From the NCBI GenBank assembly GCA_963714145.1, contig OY970235.1, forward strand, positions 930,001-994,000: a stretch of 64,000 nt of DNA, read 5' to 3'. Positions 27,074-35,397 of the stretch are shown here, piece after piece. The notes under the pieces were generated by a model. That model saw only the letters and a program-made list of their open reading frames with translations, was not told the DNA's origin and did no database searches. Numbering within the stretch: position 1 is the first letter of the stretch; the number at the start of each line of letters is the position of its first letter. This stretch comes from JBBWZH01 sp035544115 (lineage in GTDB: Bacteria > Actinomycetota > Actinomycetes > Mycobacteriales > CADCTP01). Both the position numbers and the translations under genes were made by a program.

Positions 27074-28045
27074 GTGGTCAGCAGGAACTTTTCGCCGGGC
27101 ACCGGCGCGCCCCGAGTCACCCGTGACGACCTGTTCCGGCAGCGGATGGCAGGTTCTGACCGGTCCCGGGCGCTGCCGCGGGTCGCGCTGGTGTCCTGCC
27201 GGGCGCTTCCGCTGGGCGACGAGGACGCGCCCGCTCTGCTGGCCGCCTGCGTCGGCGCCGGGCTGGACGCCGAATGGCTGGTCTGGGACGACCCGGCCGT
27301 CGACTGGACCTCGTACGACCTGGTCGTCATCCGCTCCACCTGGGACTATCCGCCCCGCCGGGACGACTTCGTGGCCTGGGCCGATTCGGTGCCGCGGCTG
27401 GCCAACCCGGCCGACGTGATCCGCTGGAACACCGACAAGGGCTACCTGCGCGACCTGGAGCAGGCCGGCCTGCCGGTGGTGCCGACCACCTGGCTCGCGC
27501 CCGGCGACGACGTGGTGCTGCCCCGCTCCGGCGAGTACGTGGTGAAGCCCGCGGTCGGCGCCGGCGCCCGGGACACTGCCCGCTACCAGCCCGGACACGC
27601 TGAGCTGGCGCGCGAGCACGCGCGCCGGATGCTGGCCGAGGGCCGCGAGGTGATGGTGCAGCCCTACCTCGCCGCGGTGGACGAGGTCGGCGAGACCGGC
27701 CTGGTCTACTTCGGCGGCCGGTTCAGCCACGCCGTGCGCAAGAGCGCCCTGCTCACCGGCCCTGACCCCGAGGTCGTCGGCCTCTACCGCGAGGAGGAGA
27801 TCGAGCCGGCCGAGCCCACCGCCACCGAACGCAAGGTCGCCGAGCTCACCCTGGCCGCCGTCCCCGGCGGCGCCGACCGGCTGCTCTACGCCCGGGTCGA
27901 CCTGGTGCCCGACCCGGACGGCGACCCCATCGTGCTCGAGGTCGAACTCACCGAGCCGTCCTTCTTCCTCGGCGGCGCTCCGGACGCCGCCGACCTCTTC
28001 GCCGCGACCATCATCACCACCCTGACCAGCCGCACCCTCGGCTGA
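27074..28045 (+). CDS. ATP-grasp domain protein (RimK/glutathione-synthase-like)
   Basis: 323 residues from GTG 27074, or 299 from ATG 27146. The body starts PRVALVSCRALPLGDEDAP, followed by VVIRSTWDYPPRRDDFVAW, WNTDKGYLRDLEQAGLPVVPT, EYVVKPAVGAGARDT (nucleotide-binding Lys and loop) and VLEVELTEPSFFLGGAP with the metal-binding Glu residues. This is a common actinobacterial ATP-grasp family without an assigned substrate; such enzymes ligate a carboxylate to an amine. It stands alone between ctaB and ctaA. Confidence 0.8.
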   Translation: MVSRNFSPGTGAPRVTRDDLFRQRMAGSDRSRALPRVALVSCRALPLGDEDAPALLAACVGAGLDAEWLVWDDPAVDWTSYDLVVIRSTWDYPPRRDDFVAWADSVPRLANPADVIRWNTDKGYLRDLEQAGLPVVPTTWLAPGDDVVLPRSGEYVVKPAVGAGARDTARYQPGHAELAREHARRMLAEGREVMVQPYLAAVDEVGETGLVYFGGRFSHAVRKSALLTGPDPEVVGLYREEEIEPAEPTATERKVAELTLAAVPGGADRLLYARVDLVPDPDGDPIVLEVELTEPSFFLGGAPDAADLFAATIITTLTSRTLG

Positions 28046-28105
28046 CGACTCGCCGGCCGCCGAGCCGCCGGTTGGCGGGTCCCCGACCGGCGAACGCGGC
28101 CCGGG

Positions 28106-29062
28106 TCAACGCACGGCGAGCGCCACGTCCGGCGTGTCGGCAGGCTGTCCGGCCGGGGTGAGCGGGCGGGCGTGCATGGGGAGGAGGGTGCGCAGGGCGG
28201 CGATCCAGACCAGGCAGGCGCCGAGCAGGTGGGCGCCGACCAGGACGGCGGGAATGCCGGTGAAGTACTGGACGAAGCCGAGCAGGCCCTGGGCCAGCTC
28301 CACACCGAGCAGCACCCGGGCCGCGCGCTGGACGGCGGCGGGGGCGGCTACGGCCCGCAGCGCGACGACCGTGGCCAGGGTGAGGCCGATCAGCAGCATC
28401 ACCGCGTCGGCGTGCAACTGGGCGACGTTCTGCAGGTCCAGGCCGGTGCGGGCGGCGGCCTTGTCGCCGGCGTGCGGTCCGCTGCCGGTGACCAGGGTGC
28501 CGAAGACCAGCACGGCGGCGGTGACCCCGACCAGGACCCGGCCGAGCGCCAGCAGTTCCGGCCGCACCACCGGGTAGGCCGGAAGGTCGGTGCCTTCCCC
28601 GGCCCGCCACCAGAGGGCGACCGCGAGCGCCAGGATCACCATCGAGAGCAGGAAGTGGCCGGCGACCGTCCACGGGTTCAGCCCGGTCAGCACGGTGATC
28701 GCGCCCAGCACGGCCTGCGCCGGGATGCCCAGCGTCACCGCCAGCGCCAGCCGGACCAGCGGGCGGCGTCGCGGCCGCTGCCGCAGCACGGCGACCAGCG
28801 TGGCCAGCACGACCGCGGTCAGCACGAACGTCAGCATCCGGTTGCCGAACTCGATCAGCCCATGCCCGGCGGTCTCCGGTGTCGGCACGTAGGAGCTGTC
28901 GATGCACCGGGGCACGGTCGGGCAGCCCAGCCCCGAACTGGTCAGCCGGACGGCCCCGCCGGTGACCACGATGCCGGTGTTGGCCAGCACCGTGGTCAGC
29001 GCCAGCCGGCGGACCGTCAGCGCCGAGGCGGGGTCGGTCCAACGCGAGAAGAGCCGGGGCAC
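28106..29062 (-). CDS. ctaA: heme A synthase (CtaA/Cox15)
   Basis: 318 residues with about eight membrane helices. Heme-ligand His residues fall in typical places: TGGAVRLTSSGLGCPTVPRC, ETAGHGLIEFGNRMLTF, WTVAGHFLLSM, VAQLHADAVMLLIG and VLVGAHLLGACLVW. CtaA oxidises heme O to heme A for cytochrome aa3 oxidase and belongs to the same pathway as ctaB. The GTG start lies within a long inverted repeat and may be leaderless. Confidence 0.95.
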   Translation of the reverse strand: MPRLFSRWTDPASALTVRRLALTTVLANTGIVVTGGAVRLTSSGLGCPTVPRCIDSSYVPTPETAGHGLIEFGNRMLTFVLTAVVLATLVAVLRQRPRRRPLVRLALAVTLGIPAQAVLGAITVLTGLNPWTVAGHFLLSMVILALAVALWWRAGEGTDLPAYPVVRPELLALGRVLVGVTAAVLVFGTLVTGSGPHAGDKAAARTGLDLQNVAQLHADAVMLLIGLTLATVVALRAVAAPAAVQRAARVLLGVELAQGLLGFVQYFTGIPAVLVGAHLLGACLVWIAALRTLLPMHARPLTPAGQPADTPDVALAVR

Positions 29063-29089
29063 CCGGTGAGAGTACGACCCGGGTGCCCC
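29056..29089 (-). promoter_or_regulatory. inverted repeat covering the ctaA start; possible leaderless promoter
   Basis: GGGGCACCCGG (29056-29066) pairs perfectly with 29079-29089 across a 12-base loop. The ctaA GTG (29062-29060) lies in one arm. On the minus strand the loop contains TACTCT (29074-29069), a good -10 hexamer placed so that transcription would begin at or near the GTG. There is no Shine-Dalgarno sequence, which supports a leaderless message. Confidence 0.45.
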
Positions 29090-29160
29090 GGCACTGGCCG
29101 CCCCCTCCCGGCGAAGGGGAGGGAGACCGGGGGAGGCGGCCGGGGTGGGCTGAAGCGGAA

Positions 29161-30303
29161 CTAGCGGGACAGCACCCGGTGCTTCGCGTGCCCGGCCGCG
29201 TCCTGTGCCTTGCTGGCGGCGTCGTGCGCCTTGCCGGCGGCGTCGTGCGCCCGCTCGGCGGCCCGGGCGGTCGCCCGGGAGCTGAGATCCTGGGCCCGCT
29301 CGGCGGCCCGGGAGCTGAGGTCCGCGGCCCGGTCGACCGCCCTGGAGCCGAGCTCAGCGGCCCGCTCGGAGGCCCGCTCAGCGGCCCGCGAGCCGACGTC
29401 CGCGGCCCGGTCGGCGGCCCGCGAACCCACCTCAGCGGCCCGGTCGGCAGCGCGCGAACCCACCTCGACGGCCCGGTCAGCGGCCCGCGAGCCGACCTCG
29501 ACGGCCCGGTCAGCGGTGTACGCGGCGGCATGCTGGACCCGGTCGGCGGTGTAGGAGGCGGCCTGCGCGGCCACGTCCGGCACCCGGCGGGCCTGGTCGC
29601 GCACCCGGTCGCGGCCGTGGCTCAGCGCGTCCAGGGCGGCGTCGGCGGCGTGCCCGCGGCGCTTGTGGCGGCGCCGCCCGGCCGGCAGCGGCAGCGCCGC
29701 CAGCACCCGGTTGCGCCGCTTCCGCCTGGACCCGCCCGGGGCCGCCCTGCGCGCGGCCGTGCCGAGCGCCCCGGCGGTCGCCACCAGCGCGGCGGCGGCC
29801 TCGGTGACCGAGTCGCGGGTGGCGGTGGCGGCGTGCTCGGCGCCGGACGAGATCCCGTCCGCGGTGCGGTGCGCGATCTGCCTGGTCATCCAGGGCACCG
29901 ATGGGCGGCCGCCGGTGTCCAGCGAGGCCAGCAGCAGGCCGCCGAGCAGGCCCATGTTCTTCAGGAAGTGGATCTCCTGCTCGCGCCGGGTGGCCGGGTC
30001 GGGCTCGTCCCAGAACCGGTGCCCGGCCAGCGTGGTCGGTACCAGGCTGCCGGCCAGGGCCAGCGCCGCCGGCCGGTGCAGCGGGCCGACCGCGAGCAGC
30101 ACGCCTCCGGCCACCTTCACGGCGCCGTCGATCCGGACGAGCTGGGCGGTGTCGTCCGGCAGCGGTTCGATCGCGTCGGTTATCGGTCCGGTGACCGGCT
30201 CGGCCTTCGGGGTGAGCGGTTCGGGGTTGCGCAGTTGCCGGATGCCGCCCTCGATGAACAGGGCGGCAAGCATGACGCGGGCTGCGTGGCGCGGCAGGCT
30301 CAT
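29161..30303 (-). CDS. DoxX-like membrane protein with LEA-like 11-residue repeat tail
   Basis: 380 residues. Residues 1 to about 140 look like DoxX: MLAALFIEGGIRQLRNPEPL, VRIDGAVKVAGGVLLAVG, LVPTTLAGHRFWDE and FLKNMGLLGGLLLASLD. A basic linker (GGSRRKRRNRVL, GRRRHKRRGHA) follows. From about 261 come some seven copies of an 11-mer such as RAADRAVEVGS, then an AHDAAGKAHDAASKAQDAAG tail. The repeats predict a long amphipathic helix like LEA group 3 or apolipoprotein-type proteins. DoxX proteins are membrane proteins of unclear redox or stress role. The upstream neighbour sufR is divergent. Confidence 0.8.
   Translation of the reverse strand: MSLPRHAARVMLAALFIEGGIRQLRNPEPLTPKAEPVTGPITDAIEPLPDDTAQLVRIDGAVKVAGGVLLAVGPLHRPAALALAGSLVPTTLAGHRFWDEPDPATRREQEIHFLKNMGLLGGLLLASLDTGGRPSVPWMTRQIAHRTADGISSGAEHAATATRDSVTEAAAALVATAGALGTAARRAAPGGSRRKRRNRVLAALPLPAGRRRHKRRGHAADAALDALSHGRDRVRDQARRVPDVAAQAASYTADRVQHAAAYTADRAVEVGSRAADRAVEVGSRAADRAAEVGSRAADRAADVGSRAAERASERAAELGSRAVDRAADLSSRAAERAQDLSSRATARAAERAHDAAGKAHDAASKAQDAAGHAKHRVLSR
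29278..29523 (-). repeat. 33-bp tandem repeats inside the DoxX-like gene
   Basis: About seven 33-base units encode the 11-residue repeat [R]-A-[AV]-[DE]-R-A-x-[DE]-[LV]-[GS]-S; one unit is lengthened by 12 bases. Third positions vary more than the encoded residues, which suggests the repeat is maintained at protein level. Confidence 0.8.
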
Positions 30304-30521
30304 CGTCGACCTTCCAAGGACTTGTGGCTGGCTGTGATCTGTCGTCAGCTAGCGACGTACCCCGCCCAGCGGCAATCAAGCCCTCGTCCGGCGGCGAACA
30401 AGCCGGTTCGGTTCGGTGGTACGGGCCGCCGGCGGACAACCCGGACGGCCCGGCATACTCACCCACCGTGTCGATCGACCCCCGACTGGCACCGGCCGGG
30501 TAAATACGCAAGACTGGTGTT

Positions 30522-31358
30522 GTGAAAATGGCTCGGGCGGCGGCGGAGCAGGCTGACGCGCCTGCCCTGGAGCCGACGCCGGCGCAGCCATCGGCCCTGC
30601 CGGCGGCCGAGCCGGCCGAGCGCACGGTCGACTGCCGCACCCGCGACGAGGTGGCCCGGCTGCTGCTCGAGCACGGCGCCGCCACCGCGGCCAGCCTGGC
30701 CAAGCGGCTCGGCCTCTCGCCGGCCGCGGTCCGCCGGCACCTGGAGGCGCTGGCCGCCGACGGTGTGGTGGTCGATCGGGAGCAGCGCCCGCTGGGCCCC
30801 GGGCACCGTGGCCGGGGCCGTCCGGCGCGCGAGTTCACCCTCACCCATGAGGGCCGGCAGACCTTCCCGCAGGCGTACGACGACCTCGCCTCGGCCGCGC
30901 TCCGGTTCCTCGCCGAGACCGCCGGCGAGCAGGCGGTGACCGCGTTCGTGGAGCAGCGCGCCGGGGTGATCGAGGAGCGGCACGGCGCCGAGATCCGGGC
31001 CGCCGGCGACCCGGCCGCCCGGTTGGCGGCCCTGGCCGAGGCGCTGTCCGGCGAGGGCTACGCTGCCTCCGCCCACACCCTCGGCAGCGGCGGGCAGCTG
31101 TGCCAGCACCACTGCCCGGTGGCGCACGTGGCAGCCGAGTTCCCGCAGTTGTGCGAGGCCGAGACGCGGGCGTTCGCCCGGCTGCTCGGTACGCACGTGC
31201 AACGCCTGGCCACGCTCGCCCGCGGCGACGAGGTCTGCACCACCCACGTGCCGGCGGCCGTCCGCCCGGCTCGCACCACCGCCATTCCGGCCGGCCCAGC
31301 CGGCGCGGCAGCCGCACCGCCCCCAGTCACTTCCGGATCCGGGAGGAAGCCCGTATGA
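30522..31358 (+). CDS. sufR: SufR-type Fe-S-sensing transcriptional regulator
   Basis: 278 residues. A winged helix-turn-helix (RDEVARLLLEHGAATAASLA, then KRLGLSPAAVRRHLEALAAD) follows a Pro/Ala-rich leader. The Fe-S ligand motif LCQHHCPVAHVAAEFPQLCE near residue 190 matches SufR, which holds a cluster and represses the suf operon when iron-sulfur supply is adequate. It lies directly in front of sufB with an ATGA overlap, so it probably autoregulates the whole operon. Start is GTG 30522; ATG at 30528 is also possible. Confidence 0.93.
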   Translation: MKMARAAAEQADAPALEPTPAQPSALPAAEPAERTVDCRTRDEVARLLLEHGAATAASLAKRLGLSPAAVRRHLEALAADGVVVDREQRPLGPGHRGRGRPAREFTLTHEGRQTFPQAYDDLASAALRFLAETAGEQAVTAFVEQRAGVIEERHGAEIRAAGDPAARLAALAEALSGEGYAASAHTLGSGGQLCQHHCPVAHVAAEFPQLCEAETRAFARLLGTHVQRLATLARGDEVCTTHVPAAVRPARTTAIPAGPAGAAAAPPPVTSGSGRKPV

Positions 31359-32812
31359 CCACGACCGCACCCGAGGGTGCGTCTGTCGCACCGCAGGGGC
31401 CTGTCCTGACCCAGGACGAGCAGATCGAGTCGCTGTCCCGGTACAAGTTCGGCTGGGCTGACTCCGACACTGCCGGCGCGGGCGCGCGGCGCGGCCTGTC
31501 CGAGGACGTCGTGCGGGACATCTCGGCCAAGAAGAGCGAGCCCGAGTGGATGCTCAAGCTCCGCCTCAAGGGCCTGCGGCTGTTCGACAAGAAGCCGATG
31601 CCGACCTGGGGTTCCGACCTGAGCGGCATCGATTTCGACAACATCAAGTACTTCGTCCGGTCGACCGAGAAGCAGGCGGCCAGCTGGGACGACCTGCCGG
31701 ACGACATCAAGTCCACGTACGACCGCCTCGGCATCCCGGAGGCGGAGAAGCAGCGGCTGGTGTCCGGCGTCGCGGCGCAGTACGAGTCCGAGGTCGTCTA
31801 CCACAAGATCCGCGAAGACCTGGAAGAGCAGGGCGTGATCTTCCTGGACACCGACAGCGGGCTGCGCGAGCACCCGGAGCTGTTCAAGGAGTACTTCTGC
31901 TCGGTGATCCCGGTCGGCGACAACAAGTTCGCCGCCCTGAACACCGCGGTCTGGTCCGGTGGGTCGTTCATCTACGTGCCGCCGGGTGTGCACGTCGACA
32001 TCCCGCTGCAGGCCTACTTCCGGATCAACACCGAGAACATGGGCCAGTTCGAGCGGACGCTGATCATCGTCGACGAGGGCGCCTACGTGCACTACGTCGA
32101 GGGCTGCACCGCGCCGATCTACTCGTCCGACTCGCTGCACTCCGCGGTGGTCGAGATCATCGTGAAGAAGAACGCGCGGTGCCGGTACACGACCATCCAG
32201 AACTGGTCGAACAACGTCTACAACCTGGTGACCAAGCGGGCCGTCGCGCATGCCGGCGCCACGATGGAGTGGGTCGACGGCAACATCGGCTCCAAGGTCA
32301 CGATGAAGTACCCGTCGGTGTGGATGGTCGGCGAGCACGCCAAGGGCGAGGTGCTCTCGATCGCGTTCGCCGGCGAGGGCCAGCACCAGGACGCCGGCGC
32401 CAAGATGGTGCACGTCGCGCCGAACACGTCCTCCACGATCATCTCCAAGTCGGTGGCCCGGGGCGGCGGTCGCACCTCGTACCGCGGCCTGGTGCAGGTG
32501 CAGGAGGGCGCGCACGGTTCCCGCTCCACGGTGAAGTGCGACGCGCTGCTGGTCGACACGATCAGCCGGTCGGACACCTACCCGTACGTGGACGTGCGCG
32601 AGGACGACGTGTCGATGGGGCACGAGGCGACCGTCTCCAAGGTCAGCGAAGACCAGCTCTTCTACCTGATGAGCCGCGGCCTGACCGAGGACGAGGCGAT
32701 GGCGATGGTGGTGCGGGGCTTCGTCGAGCCGATCGCCCGCGAGCTGCCGATGGAGTACGCGCTCGAACTGAACCGGCTGATCGAGCTGCAGATGGAAGGA
32801 GCCGTCGGCTGA
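31355..32812 (+). CDS. sufB: Fe-S cluster assembly protein SufB
   Basis: 485 residues. SufB is the scaffold subunit of the SufBC2D complex. Strong family segments include YESEVVYHKIREDLEEQGVI, GGSFIYVPPGVHVDIPLQAY, YVHYVEGCTAPIYSSDSLHS, the conserved Cys in STVKCDALLV, and DEAMAMVVRGFVEPIARELP. ATG 31355 overlaps the sufR stop; sufD begins on the last base of the sufB stop. The first 20 residues are variable. Confidence 0.98.
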   Translation: MTTTAPEGASVAPQGPVLTQDEQIESLSRYKFGWADSDTAGAGARRGLSEDVVRDISAKKSEPEWMLKLRLKGLRLFDKKPMPTWGSDLSGIDFDNIKYFVRSTEKQAASWDDLPDDIKSTYDRLGIPEAEKQRLVSGVAAQYESEVVYHKIREDLEEQGVIFLDTDSGLREHPELFKEYFCSVIPVGDNKFAALNTAVWSGGSFIYVPPGVHVDIPLQAYFRINTENMGQFERTLIIVDEGAYVHYVEGCTAPIYSSDSLHSAVVEIIVKKNARCRYTTIQNWSNNVYNLVTKRAVAHAGATMEWVDGNIGSKVTMKYPSVWMVGEHAKGEVLSIAFAGEGQHQDAGAKMVHVAPNTSSTIISKSVARGGGRTSYRGLVQVQEGAHGSRSTVKCDALLVDTISRSDTYPYVDVREDDVSMGHEATVSKVSEDQLFYLMSRGLTEDEAMAMVVRGFVEPIARELPMEYALELNRLIELQMEGAVG

Positions 32813-34143
32813 TGGCCGTGCAGGAAACCGCCGCGGACGAGGCGGCGGCAGTGCTTGCTGCCCGGGAGCGCGCGGCCCGGGAGCGCACCGCGCTGGCCGG
32901 GCAGGTGCTCGGCCGGGATGTCGGCGCGGCGGCCGGGCCGCCCACCACGCCGGCCACCGGCACCGCGGTGCCGTCCGGCGCCCGGTCCGGCGGCGGCCAT
33001 TCGCATGGCCCGGGCTCGCGGTCCGGCTCGCCGCCGGAGCGGTTCACGTCCACCAACCCGGACGCGTTCGGCCGCCCCACCGGCCGCGAGGAGGATTGGC
33101 GGTTCACCCCGCTGGACCGCCTGACCGCGCTGCTGGAGCCGTTCGAGCCGGACGCGACCGTGGTGTTCGACGCGCAGGTGCCGCCCGAGGTCGAGGTCCG
33201 GGACGTGGCCGGCGACGACCCGCTGGTCGGCTCGGTGCTGGCGCCGGCCGACCGGGTCAGCGCGCTGGCCCTGCAGCGGGTCCGGACCGCCCGGCTGGTG
33301 ACGATCCCGAAGGGCACCGTGCTGGCCGAGCCGGTCTGGCTGACGCTGCGGGCCCGGGCCGGCGCGGGCGCCACCGGGCTGGCGTACGAGCACCTGGTGA
33401 TCGACGCGCATCCGTTCTCTGAAGCGGTGGTGGTGTTCGACCACGTCGGGTCGGCGCAGCTCGCGTCCAACCTGGAGATCCGGGTCGGCGACGGCGCCGC
33501 GCTCACCGTGGTCAGCCTGCAGAACTGGGACGACGACGCGGTGCACCTCGAAGCGCAGGCGGCGCAGGTCGGGCGGGACGCCAAGCTCCGGCACATCGTG
33601 GTCACGCTCGGCGGCAACCTGGTCCGGATCACGCCGACGGTGCGGTTCACCGGGCCGGGCGGCGACGCCGAACTGCTCGGCATCTCGTTCGCGGACGCCG
33701 GCCAGCACCAGGAGCACCGGCTGTACGTGGACCACGCGGTGCCCCGGTGCCGCAGCCGGGTCACCTACAAGTCGGCGCTGCAGGGCGAGGACGCGCACAC
33801 GGTCTGGATCGGCGACGTGCGGATCCGGCCGGGCGGCGTGCAGACCGACACGTACGAGCTGAACCGCAACCTGCTGCTGACCGACGGCGCCCGGGCCGAC
33901 TCGGTGCCGAACCTGGAGATCGAGACCGGCGAGGTGGTCGGCGCCGGGCACGCCAGCGCGACCGGCCGGTTCGACGACCTGCAGCTGTTCTACCTGATGT
34001 CGCGCGGCATCCCGGCCGAGGAGGCCCGCCGGCTGGTGGTCCGCGGCTTCTTCGCCCAGGTGATCGAGCAGATCGGGGTCCCGGAGGTGCAGGAGCGCCT
34101 GACCGCCGCGATCGACGCCGAACTGACCCAGGTGGGGTCATGA
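32812..34143 (+). CDS. sufD: Fe-S cluster assembly protein SufD
   Basis: 443 residues. Partner of SufB in the scaffold complex. Family features: REEDWRFTPLDRL, LVTIPKGTVLAEPVWL, the beta-helix core GDGAALTVVSLQNWDDDAVH, AGQHQEHRLYVDH, RVTYKSALQGEDAHTVWIGD, and the C-terminal RGIPAEEARRLVVRGFFAQV. Residues about 25-75 form a Gly/Ser/Pro-rich linker containing GGGHSHGPG that is not part of the fold. TGATG overlap with sufB. Confidence 0.97.
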   Translation: MAVQETAADEAAAVLAARERAARERTALAGQVLGRDVGAAAGPPTTPATGTAVPSGARSGGGHSHGPGSRSGSPPERFTSTNPDAFGRPTGREEDWRFTPLDRLTALLEPFEPDATVVFDAQVPPEVEVRDVAGDDPLVGSVLAPADRVSALALQRVRTARLVTIPKGTVLAEPVWLTLRARAGAGATGLAYEHLVIDAHPFSEAVVVFDHVGSAQLASNLEIRVGDGAALTVVSLQNWDDDAVHLEAQAAQVGRDAKLRHIVVTLGGNLVRITPTVRFTGPGGDAELLGISFADAGQHQEHRLYVDHAVPRCRSRVTYKSALQGEDAHTVWIGDVRIRPGGVQTDTYELNRNLLLTDGARADSVPNLEIETGEVVGAGHASATGRFDDLQLFYLMSRGIPAEEARRLVVRGFFAQVIEQIGVPEVQERLTAAIDAELTQVGS

Positions 34144-34259
34144 GCGGAGCGGAGCGCAGCGGCGTCTGGACTGAGGCAACGCGCCGACGAAGTCGCTGCG
34201 CGGGGCCGAGGGAAGACGTCGCGTTTGGCGCGGAGCGCAGCGAACAGGATGGGTCATGA
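34140..34259 (+). CDS. 39-codon coupled mini-ORF between sufD and the Rieske gene
   Basis: Starts MSGAERSGVWTEATRRRSRC and is very Arg/Ser/Glu-rich. Its ATG overlaps the sufD stop and its stop overlaps the ATG of the Rieske gene, so translational coupling passes through it. Its first 40 bases nearly duplicate the first 40 bases of the next gene, at a distance of 116 bases. It more likely arose by insertion or duplication of a repetitive gagcggagc-type element than encodes a functional peptide. Confidence 0.4.
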   Translation: MSGAERSGVWTEATRRRSRCAGPREDVAFGAERSEQDGS

Positions 34260-34618
34260 GCGGAGCGGAGCGCACCGGCGTCTCGACTGAGGAGCAGGAG
34301 CCGGCCCGGTGGGTGCGCGCCTGTCCGCTGGCCGAGGTTCCGGAAGATGGCGCGGTCCGGGTCGACCTGGGCCGCAACCCGGTGGCGATCGTCCGTACCG
34401 AGGGCGAGGTCTTCGCGATCCGGGACGTCTGCTCGCACGCCGACGTGCCGCTGTCCGAGGGCGAGGTGGACGGCACCACGCTGGAGTGCTGGCTGCACGG
34501 CTCGCGGTTCGACCTGCGCACCGGCCAGCCGACCGGGTTGCCGGCGACGAAGCCGGTGCCGGTGTACCAGACCATGATCGACGGGGACGACGTGCTCGTC
34601 CGCATAGAGGAGAAGTAG
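34256..34618 (+). CDS. Rieske [2Fe-2S] ferredoxin-like protein of the suf operon
   Basis: 120 residues. The Rieske ligands are CSHADVPLSEGEV (Cys, His) and CWLHGSRFDLRTG (Cys, His). It resembles the small ferredoxin subunits of non-heme iron oxygenases. In actinobacteria this type commonly lies between sufD and sufC, suggesting electron delivery during cluster assembly; that role is inference. The first about 17 residues (MSGAERTGVSTEEQEP) look like repeat-derived sequence. The stop overlaps the sufC GTG by one base. Confidence 0.9.
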   Translation: MSGAERTGVSTEEQEPARWVRACPLAEVPEDGAVRVDLGRNPVAIVRTEGEVFAIRDVCSHADVPLSEGEVDGTTLECWLHGSRFDLRTGQPTGLPATKPVPVYQTMIDGDDVLVRIEEK

Positions 34619-35397
34619 TGGCCACCCTGGAGATCCGTGACCTGCACGTGTCGGTGGAGGGCGCGGCGGACGACATCCTGCGCGGGGTCGACCTGACCGT
34701 CCGGGCCGGCGAGACACACGCGCTGATGGGGCCGAACGGCTCGGGCAAGTCGACGCTGGCGTACTCGATCGCCGGGCACCCGAAGTACACGGTCACCCGC
34801 GGCAGCATCCTGCTCGACGGCGAGGACGTGCTGACGATGACGGTGGACGAGCGCGCCCGCGCGGGCCTCTTCCTCGCCATGCAGTACCCGGTCGAGGTGC
34901 CCGGGGTGTCGGTGTCGAACTTCCTGCGCACCGCGGCCACCGCGGTCCGCGGCGAGGCGCCGAAGCTGCGCACCTGGGTGAAGGAGGTCAACGAGGCGAT
35001 GGCCGGCCTCGGCGTGGACAAGGCGTTCGCCGAGCGGAACGTCAACGAGGGCTTCTCCGGCGGCGAGAAGAAGCGGCACGAGATCCTGCAGCTCGCGCTG
35101 CTCAAGCCGAAGATCGCCATCCTGGACGAGACCGACTCAGGGCTGGACGTGGACGCGCTGCGCGCGGTCTCCGACGGGATCAACCAGGTGCGCCAGTCGG
35201 GCGAGGTCGGCATGCTGCTGATCACCCACTACACCCGGATCCTGCGCTACGTCCGGCCCGACTTCGTGCACGTCTTCCACAGCGGCCGGATCGTCGAGGA
35301 GGGCGGCCCGGACCTGGCCGAGCAGCTCGAGGACGAGGGCTACGAGCGGTTCACCGGCACCGCGGAGCCGGCGGCCGTCGGGGGGCCCGGCTCGTGA
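34618..35397 (+). CDS. sufC: Fe-S assembly ATPase SufC
   Basis: 259 residues. ABC-type ATPase of the SufBC2D complex. Walker A GPNGSGKST near residue 39, Q-loop FLAMQYPVEVPGVSVSNFL, signature GFSGGEKKRHEILQLALL, Walker B IAILDETDSGLDVDALR and H-loop ITHYTRIL. Start GTG 34618; the stop overlaps sufS (GTGA). Confidence 0.98.
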   Translation: MATLEIRDLHVSVEGAADDILRGVDLTVRAGETHALMGPNGSGKSTLAYSIAGHPKYTVTRGSILLDGEDVLTMTVDERARAGLFLAMQYPVEVPGVSVSNFLRTAATAVRGEAPKLRTWVKEVNEAMAGLGVDKAFAERNVNEGFSGGEKKRHEILQLALLKPKIAILDETDSGLDVDALRAVSDGINQVRQSGEVGMLLITHYTRILRYVRPDFVHVFHSGRIVEEGGPDLAEQLEDEGYERFTGTAEPAAVGGPGS

